DNA of 64,000 nucleotides from Rhizophagus irregularis (Eukaryota; Glomeromycota; Glomeromycetes; Glomerales; Glomeraceae), in NCBI RefSeq assembly GCF_026210795.1, contig NC_089442.1, positions 744,001-808,000 of the forward strand. Direction: 5' to 3'. Positions within the stretch are counted from its first letter, which is position 1. Each line of letters opens with the position of its first letter. The notes under the pieces are model-generated. The model was given only the letters and a program-made list of their open reading frames with translations. It did no database searches and had not been told where the DNA came from. The position numbers and the translations under genes are program-made. Below are positions 57,030 through 64,000 of the stretch, piece after piece.

Positions 57030-57963
57030 CAAATTTCGGCCAGAATTAACGAAATTTTGGCCAGAATTAATAAAATCCGGGTTGAGTCCAAACCCGAGAA
57101 AATTTATGATAATCAAATGCCGGCCCCGGGTGAATTTTGATAGAAAATTTGCCAGCCTAAACCCGGATCCAGGTCCAGGCTAGGGATTGAAATCGATTCA
57201 ATCGAAAATCGAAACCCGAGAATCGATTTAAGAATCGATTAATCGTTTCTCAGTAATTTTATCAAAAAAATCATTTTTTAAACATTTTCGTGATGCAACG
57301 CTTTCGATGATCTCAGCGGCACAAATTTTTAGGTGGATTTTAACTAAAATACTAAAATAATCTTTATTGTAAATTTGAAAATTTTTGATTAAAAAATAAA
57401 ATAATTTTATTTTTGCACTGAATAAAAAACCTGAAAATTTATTAGCTAAAGTAATTATTATATAAAAAGTCAAAATTTGTTATCATTATAATAAATATGC
57501 AGTAGACATATTTGGCCCGCATTATAGAATTATATTTAATTCTGGCCAAAAGATGATCCAGGCCCCTGAACTCGAAAGTCGAAATTATCAATCAATAAAA
57601 AAATTTTTTTTTAATTAATTAAACATTCCACAATTAACTTGGATAATGTTTGATTAAATTCTCAATTGTCTATTTACAATATCCAATTATTATTGGTCAA
57701 AAAAGCCATCACAATTGTTGAATTTTTTCGTTAATTCTGAGATTTTTTTTTTCATTGTGGTGTGGTTATAGAAACAGCAAGATTATATTTGCTGCGCCAA
57801 AATATAAAAAATGGGATTCGATTTTTAGATTCAATTAATTGATTCTATTAGATACGATTCGATTTTCGATTAAATAGATTTTGGTCGATCGATTCCAATC
57901 CCTAGCCCAGGCCGGGTCCAGGTTTCTGGGTTCCGCAGGTCCCGTTTGCAGACCTCTACACCA
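57030..57963. mobile_element. Remnant of a second hAT-like element hosting the 57181-57904 MITE
   Basis: On either side of the inner MITE lie CCCGG/CCAGG-rich sequences (AACCCGGATCCAGGTCCAGG and CCAGGCCGGGTCCAGG). They end on the right in GCAGACCTCTA, whose complement TAGAGGTCTGC is a plausible hAT-type end. The left end was not found, so the outer element is probably truncated. Confidence 0.5.
57181..57904. mobile_element. hAT-like MITE with AATCGATT subterminal repeats
   Basis: Ends TAGGGATTGAAATCGATTC and, complemented from the right, TAGGGATTGGAATCGATCG. The flanks are GTCCAGGC (57173-57180) and GCCCAGGC (57905-57912), an 8-bp duplication with one mismatch. ATCGATT/AATCGA words are repeated near both ends. 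There is no transposase. The ends are related to those of 795-1189. Confidence 0.85.
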
Positions 57964-57969
57964 TTACTT

Positions 57970-60320
57970 GATCAATATGGCGAGTTGACTTTTTTCGAAA
58001 TATATAATTTATATTGCTAAAATTTGACTTTTTTTCCCTTACTTATTAATGAAATAGCGCGTGTTAAATTGATAACACTTTTATATTTCAGTTCTGTAAA
58101 TAGTGCTTCTATCAATGATCTTTTATATAAATAATTCCAACAGACAATGTTTTAAGCGGTAAGAATTTTTTATATATCTCGGGTAACTAATCTAGCAATT
58201 AATTTATTTATAAATCTCCGATTGTTAATTTATCATGATATCACATATTTTAGAGTATCAAATTTTTGGCGGAAGGGTATTAATAGTAGTCTTTATAGAA
58301 CTATAAAGGTGAAAAAGGTAATCAGTCTAAATGATCTAATTTAGTTTGTCAGTGCAAAGATTGTAAAGTGGACGAGTTTATATATATATATATTTATAAT
58401 AAATCCATTTATTTTTTTTACATTTAAATGTTTAATAAAAGCATAAAAACTTGTAAAATATTTTAACCAAAGCTAAAAAAAAGAATAAAATTTATTAATA
58501 AATGTATTTTTAATATGTAATAAAAATTTATAGTAAATTTTATTTATTTTTTTTTTTATAACAAAGGAAAAATTTTATTAAAAAAAAAATTTGAAAACTC
58601 AAATTATACATCATGATTACTCTAGCTATTAAACAAGATCGAATAAAAACTAGTGAAAAGTTGGTGACTTAAGATTTTATGTTCAAAGGAACTATCTACC
58701 ATCATGCCTGCCCAAATAGGTTCTTAAAATTTGCTAATAACAAAGCTAAAAGCAACAATACTACTATTCGTACATCCTTTGGTGAATAACCATGAGAGAC
58801 TTTTCCACCACAACACCTTGAAATACTCCACAACTACATAGAAATAATAAAATTTTTCTATGCATAAGTAACAAACTATATAAAATAAAACACAATACAA
58901 CACCAATTTCTAAATGTTACTATAATTTGTTATAAAAAAAAAGTCATATGATAAATAACAACACATGACATTTAAATTTTTCAAAAGCTACCAATAATTT
59001 TCTTAAAAAATAACCGCATACATATAAAAAAAAGGTATACAAAAACAGTAAATACGGCTGAAAACTATAAATAAAGTTTTCAAATTAAAATTTCTAAAAA
59101 TAAAAATCAAAAATCATTTTTCAAAAATAAAACTGAAAATACATGCGAGTGAAAAAATACAGGACCATTGTCAAAAAATAATTTTTCAAAAAACTGAGAG
59201 CCTACGGGATCAGCAAAATATCCGATAAAAGCTTACTGTGAACTTACGGGAACAGAGCCTATTGAGAGCCAACGGGATCAACTATCAAATATATAATTTT
59301 CCATAAAGACGTAATAAAAATATGATCCAAAACTTAAAACAAACACATGATAAAATTTCATATTTGACTACTAATAAATCTCGATCAACAAAAACTATTG
59401 GTTGATCTTCAATTTTCGATCTACTAATAAATCTCGATCGGCAAACAATATTGCTTTGATTTTCAATTTTTCAATGAAATACACGACAGGAAATTGCCTA
59501 AAATATTTATTGATCATCAAGGTCACGTGTATACTCCAGAAAATTTTCCCATGAAAGAAAGACAATATTCTTTAACAAAGAAAAAAAAAGGGAAAATATA
59601 AAAAATTTCAAATGTAAAATATAAAATATTAAACATTTCAATAAATACATAAAGTTTTAAAAGAAAAAAAATCTAATAAAACTAAAATGCCTCTTTCTAA
59701 ATAAACTTGTAAAATTGTTTTTTGTAATTTTCGAACTAAGCGTCAAAATAAATTAACTAGTATAACACACTAGTATTCTTAAGCCAAGTAAAAGGGCCCA
59801 CTGCATATTTGTGGAAATTATTTTTCGTATATTATCAAAATACTATAAAGTTTTTTCTTTTACAAAAAAACTATTGCTACCAACAACTGGCTTAAAAACT
59901 GCGCTATCATAAAAAACAAGAAATAAAAGAAAGAGTTTAGGTTTACAAAAAAGGGACAACTCTTAACAGAATACTTTTCAACCATATAAAACACAAGAAC
60001 AAGTAAAAAGAATGTAAAAAAATAAATTTATATTTTTCTAAAAAATTTTTATAAAATTTCGAGTCATTTTAAGCCCCAGCAAAGGCATATGTGTTCTTCA
60101 AAAATTTTTGGTATGTAAAGGAAGGAGAAAGAGTTTTAATTTTGGTATTAATTTATAGTAAATTTTATTGGCGATAGTATGATTTTGAAGTGGTGATCAT
60201 CCTGCATGACCTTCCTTATTCATTCACTTTTTCGCTTAATTTGTAGTTTGTCCTCTGATCTTCATGCAGATTTTCATCTTTTTGGGAATGCACCATGTGA
60301 ACTTCGTAGTTGAATCTTAT
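57970..60320. other. Gene-poor AT-rich DNA
   Basis: No gene recognised. A short direct repeat GAGAGCC-ACGGGATCA occurs at about 59198 and 59261, and GATCTACTAATAAATCTCGATC-like text is doubled near 59372 and 59418. The rest is AT-rich. Confidence 0.4.
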
Positions 60321-60321
60321 A

Positions 60322-60403
60322 CTATAGCTATATAGCTATATAGCTATAGCTATAGCTATTGCTATTGCTATTGCTATTGCTATTGCAATATTGCAATATT
60401 GCT
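60322..60403. repeat. Compound microsatellite
   Basis: TATAGC units pass into (TATTGC)n and then GCAATATT units. The series is almost uninterrupted, so length polymorphism is likely. Confidence 0.9.
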
Positions 60404-60631
60404 TCTTTGATATCATTAGAATAAAATTACAAAATATTCATTTTTGTGCCACTTTTACTACATATTAACTTGCGGCATCAAGCAATAAGTTTTATATTTG
60501 TATTTAATTTTGTTGATCGTTATTGATTTACAAAGAAATAAAATATTCAAATATATTTCTTTTTTTCGTTAAAAAAATTAAAACGTGTAGATGATCATGC
60601 AGATCTTGTGATAATCAATTAAAAAGTGTTA

Positions 60632-60984
60632 GACGAAATTTTTTTTCAAAAATTTAAAATTTTTTCTTTTTTTATAAAACATCATAAATTTTTTTTACAT
60701 TTTTTTTCTATTTGTAAGATTAAATATTTGGATATTACATAATTACAAATTAAATTTATAAGACTTTCTTTTAGAAAATAATGTGATATTTCATAAAAAA
60801 TATTTTTTCTTACTATTTTTATTTTAAACTACTTGAATTTATAATTAATGAAAGAATTAATTTAAAATTCATGTTATTTCAAATTTTTGTCAACTCAGTT
60901 CTTAATTTTCATATTACATTTTTTTTATATAAAATTTTTTTAAATTAAACTTCTTTTCCAAATACATTATAATCTTCACTTTGG
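60632..60984 (-). repeat. Dispersed repeat, inverted copy
   Basis: Reverse-oriented copy of 52279-52727, with landmarks GAATTAATTTAAAATTCATG and TATTTGTAAGATTAAATATT. The tandem array at 60973 starts at its edge. Confidence 0.75.
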
Positions 60985-62102
60985 ACAAATGAAATTAACT
61001 TTATTTATTAATTAAAAGTTGTTCAGGCAGGTTAAAACCACTTGAATATTAATTTTCATGAATGTAGGTGTAGTGCTTAGAGAAGATTGCATTTTTGTTG
61101 ATGATATTAACTCTCTTTTCTATTTTTTAATTTAGAACATAATATCTCCACTTTGGACAAATGAAATCAACTTCATTTATTAATTGAAAGTTGTTCAGGC
61201 AGGTTGAAACCACTTGAATATTAATTTTCATGAATGTAGATGTAGTGCTTAAAGAAGATTGCATTTTTCTTGATAATATTAACTCTCTTTTCTATTTTTT
61301 TTTAATTTAGAGTGTAATATCTCCACTTTGGACAAATGAAATCAACTTCATTTATTAATTGAAAGTTGTTCAGGCAGGTTGAAACCACTTGAATATTAAT
61401 TTTCATGAATGTAGGTGTAGTTCTTAGAGAAAATTGCATTTTTGTTGATGATATTAACTCTCTTTTCTATTTTTTAATTTAGAGCGTAATATCTCCACTT
61501 TGGACAAATGAAATCAACTTTATTTATTAATTGAAAGTTGTTCAGGCAGGTTGAAACCACTTGAATATTAATTTTCATGAATGTAGGTGTAGTGCTTAGA
61601 GAAGATTGCATTTTTGTTAATGATATTAACTCTCTTTTCTATTTTTTTAATTTAGAGCGTAATATCTCCACTTTGAACAAATGAAATCAACTTCATTTAT
61701 TAATTGAAAGTTGTTCAGGCAGATTAAAAGCACTTGAATATTAATTTTCATGAATGTAGGTGTAGTGCTTAAAGAAGATTGCATTTTTCTTGATGATATT
61801 AACTCTCTTTTCTATTTTTTTTTAATTTAGAGCGTAATATCTCCACTTTGGACAAATGAAATCAACTTCATTTATTAATTGAAAGTTGTTCAGGCAGATT
61901 AAAAGCACTTGAATATTAATTTTCATGAATGTAGGTGTAGTGCTTAAAGAAGATTGCATTTTTCTTGATGATATTAACTCTCTTTTCTATTTTTCTTTAA
62001 TTTAGAGCGTAATATCTCCACTTTGGACAAATGAAATCAACTTTATTTATTAATTGAAAGTTGTTCAGGCAGGTTAAAAGCACTTGAATATTAATTTTCA
62101 TA
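60973..62102 (+). repeat. Seven-copy tandem array, 172-175 bp unit
   Basis: The landmark TTTGGACAAATGAAAT recurs at 60980, 61152, 61327, 61499, 61672 (one base changed), 61847 and 62022. Each unit continues with TTGTTCAGGCAGGTT, CACTTGAATATTAATTTTCA and AACTCTCTTTTCTATTTTT. The copies look about 93-97% alike by eye. The last unit is cut short. No ORF. Confidence 0.95.
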
Positions 62103-62274
62103 AAATTTTATTTTTTTGTAGCTGTATTAACTTTAAAACACTTATTACAACTTACGTCATTATTTTAAATAATAAGAATTAATTTATATTATTGGCTAAT
62201 TATAATCACATGATACTAAGGATTTTATATTTGATTTAATAATTTAGTAAAATATTATTAAAATCAAATTCATA
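62103..62274. other. Short AT-rich spacer
   Basis: Nothing recognised between the tandem array and the next repeat. Confidence 0.5.
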
Positions 62275-62532
62275 TAAATGCAACTAATATTAATAATTGT
62301 AATTTAAGCAGTAAATTCATTAACCAAATCGTGTAAATTCTATGCTTAAATTATGTAATTTCTGTGATCAAATCAATATAAATTCGGCATAAATTATGGT
62401 CAAATCATGCAAAATGATACATTTTTGTGATATGGAATTGTGCATTTTTCCGTATCCCTATATAGATTAGAAACATTATTTTTAAGAAAAAATTGTATAA
62501 AACCTTATTAAAAACATGATTTTTTATAGGTT
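62275..62532 (-). mobile_element. Partial copy of the CCCTATAA-ended element
   Basis: In reverse complement this aligns with 14105-14360, including GGGATACGGAAAAATGCACA and the ATTTACACGATTTGGT-like stretch. It ends CCTATAAAAAATC at its outer edge. The other end of the element is missing. Confidence 0.75.
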
Positions 62533-63409
62533 TAATTATAATAAAATTTTATTATTTGGTAATATTTTACATACAATTCAATTTATTTATATCAAAAAAT
62601 TTTTTTAATTATAAATGTTATGTTTGGGGGACGAAGTCCCCTGGCAAATCGCATATTCTAGTTCAATAAATAAATTAAAAAATTAAACAACCTATTTTAA
62701 TAATTTATTAAAAATTTTATTTTTTTTTCTTCAAAATTTAAGGATATCATAAAAATGATTCTAGCTTCTTTTATGCTCAGGGAGGGTATGAAGAATTAGT
62801 ATTATCACGTGGCGCAGTTATTTAAATAGTTTCCGAATTTATATTCTTTTTTTCTGCGATTATTATATAAAATACATGAAGCTATCACATTATGACAAAG
62901 TTGGGATTCATTTATAGCAGTGAAGTAAAGTTTGAAAAATATTTTTCTAATTACCGTATTACCAAAAAAAATAAATAAATAAAATTATGAATAACACTAC
63001 AGACGTCACTACTTACTTTTGAAAATGCCTCGCATACAGTATCGTACATTATATAACGACCTATTATGCAAGAGTGAATTATCTGATTCAATTATAAGGC
63101 TGTATTTCATTATTATTATCAATTCCGTTTTACAAATTAATTATGCTTTGCGTCTTTAATATATATTAGTTAACATGTATCATTATTGCTTTTTTGTTAC
63201 TATTACATTTGATATGTTATATATTTTGATCAATTTTATTTATTAAACATAGTATGAGTAATAAAAACAAATTAAAATGTTAACAAGTTTAAACAAATAA
63301 AATAAAAATTCATTAAAATATAAAATAAAAGTAAATAACAAAAATAAAATTCTCTAAAAATTTAATTTAACAAAAAATATAATATCCGAAATATTGTAAA
63401 CTCTAATAA
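62533..63409. other. Intergenic DNA downstream of the ML gene
   Basis: A near-perfect small hairpin GGGGAC-GAA-GTCCCC lies at 62627-62641 in a locally GC-rich spot. A TGGCGCAG word occurs near 62814. No gene recognised. Confidence 0.45.
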
Positions 63410-63856
63410 TTAACCGGTAATAGCACCATAAGAACAACCCACAAAAGCTTTATTTTCGTCTATAACTACAATCGAAATAGAGTATGTTGCAGGTAAACTA
63501 GCATCTACTGGAAACGTTGTTGTTACGCTGAGAGATGTAGTTGGACACGTGACTCCAGAAGAACAAATATCGACAGAAGCTAGCGAGCTAATTACATTGT
63601 GAGCACCATCTAAAGCTACGGCAACCAATGTAGCACCTGGGTTAATACCACTATCTATGGTTCCGGTAGCAGTAACAGTACAATTTTGTCCAGGAACGGG
63701 AGGATCAGGTTGAAGCGTTACAGTAAGTATAGGCAGAGATCCTTCAGGACATGGACCAAACGTAGTAGCTCTTTTATCGAGTTGATAGTATGGAATAGCA
63801 TTGACCATTGAAAGCGTGACTAATAAAATGACAACAAAAATGAGATTTTGTTTCAT
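63410..63856 (-). CDS. Secreted ML-domain (MD-2-related lipid-recognition) protein
   Basis: Intronless, 148 aa. Residues 1-20 are a clear signal peptide (MKQNLIFVVILL...MVNA). LDKR at 26-29 is a possible Kex2-type processing site. The body is an ML/NPC2-like domain: FGPCPEGSLPILTVTLQPDP at its start, then GQNCTVTATGTI and a closing GCSYGAITG. The five cysteines (36, 59, 98, 104, 141) would allow two disulfides of the family pattern. Such proteins bind lipids or sterols in the secretory route or outside the cell. The length fits the family. The start is the only ATG giving a signal peptide. A CTTATAAAAA box about 125 bp upstream (63975-63984) is a reasonable promoter element. Confidence 0.85.
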   Translation of the reverse strand: MKQNLIFVVILLVTLSMVNAIPYYQLDKRATTFGPCPEGSLPILTVTLQPDPPVPGQNCTVTATGTIDSGINPGATLVAVALDGAHNVISSLASVDICSSGVTCPTTSLSVTTTFPVDASLPATYSISIVVIDENKAFVGCSYGAITG

Positions 63857-64000
63857 GATTTCTTTGATGAATGTAATTGTTGTTGGGTGATTTTTAAGAT
63901 ATTAGTGATATTAGTTGAGATAAATTGATTGTAATTTGTAATTACTCGTTATCAGAGTGAGTTGAAATCTCTGCTTTTTTATAAGAAAAAAAAAAATAAA
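63857..64000 (-). promoter_or_regulatory. Promoter and leader of the ML gene
   Basis: Reading on the minus strand, CTTATAAAAAAGC at about 63972-63984 is a TATA-like box at a plausible distance before the ATG at 63856. The leader is AC-rich with no upstream ATG close to the start. Confidence 0.5.

Noticed and set aside
60973-62102. CRISPR array
   Set aside because: Units are about 173 bp and contiguous without unique spacers, in a eukaryotic context.
62627-62641. Intrinsic terminator-like hairpin GGGGAC-GAA-GTCCCC
   Set aside because: Bacterial-type terminators are not expected in this genome; it is recorded only as a small hairpin in intergenic DNA.

Overview
This AT-rich window with few genes looks like nuclear DNA of an arbuscular mycorrhizal fungus (Glomeromycotina, most like Rhizophagus). 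I infer this from gene content recalled from family knowledge, not from any search. It holds TKL-type kinases with an N-terminal zinc-ribbon-like module, a kinase/Sel1 relic, a Crinkler (CRN) relic, a secreted ML-domain protein, a TRP-like channel, a P450, short phase-defined introns and very dense transposon debris.

Layout. 1-9.7 kb is transposon-rich: a hAT-like MITE (795-1189), a palindromic satellite (about 1985-4437) split by a MULE-like element carrying a FLYWCH finger (2559-3779), an apparently intact Ginger-like transposon with a four-exon integrase-type transposase (4632-7349), one orphan ORF and polypyrimidine repeat DNA. 9.77-11.5 kb is a two-exon cytochrome P450 (minus). 13.6-15.9 kb holds a small membrane-protein ORF and a second membrane-protein gene split by a 1.47-kb CCCTATAA-ended element. 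17.1-19.0 kb is a decayed kinase/Sel1 gene followed by a hAT-like MITE with a perfect 8-bp target duplication. 20-36 kb is a decayed zone: many short coding-like remnants, mostly minus strand, a broken membrane-protein gene (plus) and a broken aspartyl-protease retroelement (minus).

36.8-39.8 kb is the most striking gene: a five-exon protein kinase (minus, about 894 aa) in which one phase-0 exon encoding a zinc-ribbon-like motif plus the kinase N-lobe is repeated in tandem. Broken copies lie on both sides. 41-46.2 kb is mobile DNA: a foldback element, and a degenerate LINE with an RNase H domain interrupted by a hAT-like element that retains a BED-finger relic. 47.0-51.4 kb is a seven-exon TRP-like ion channel (minus, about 1295 aa) with a 19-residue-repeat coiled-coil tail. 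53.2-54.5 kb is a CRN pseudogene. 56-64 kb has further MITEs, an inverted copy of a 52-kb repeat, a 173-bp tandem array (60973-62102) and a secreted ML-domain gene (63410-63856, minus).

The likely intact host genes are the P450, the five-exon kinase, the ion channel and the ML protein; the small membrane ORF is less certain. They do not form a recognisable pathway. No tRNA, rRNA or CRISPR was recognised. All exon boundaries come from reading GT-AG sites and frame continuity, with no transcript support.
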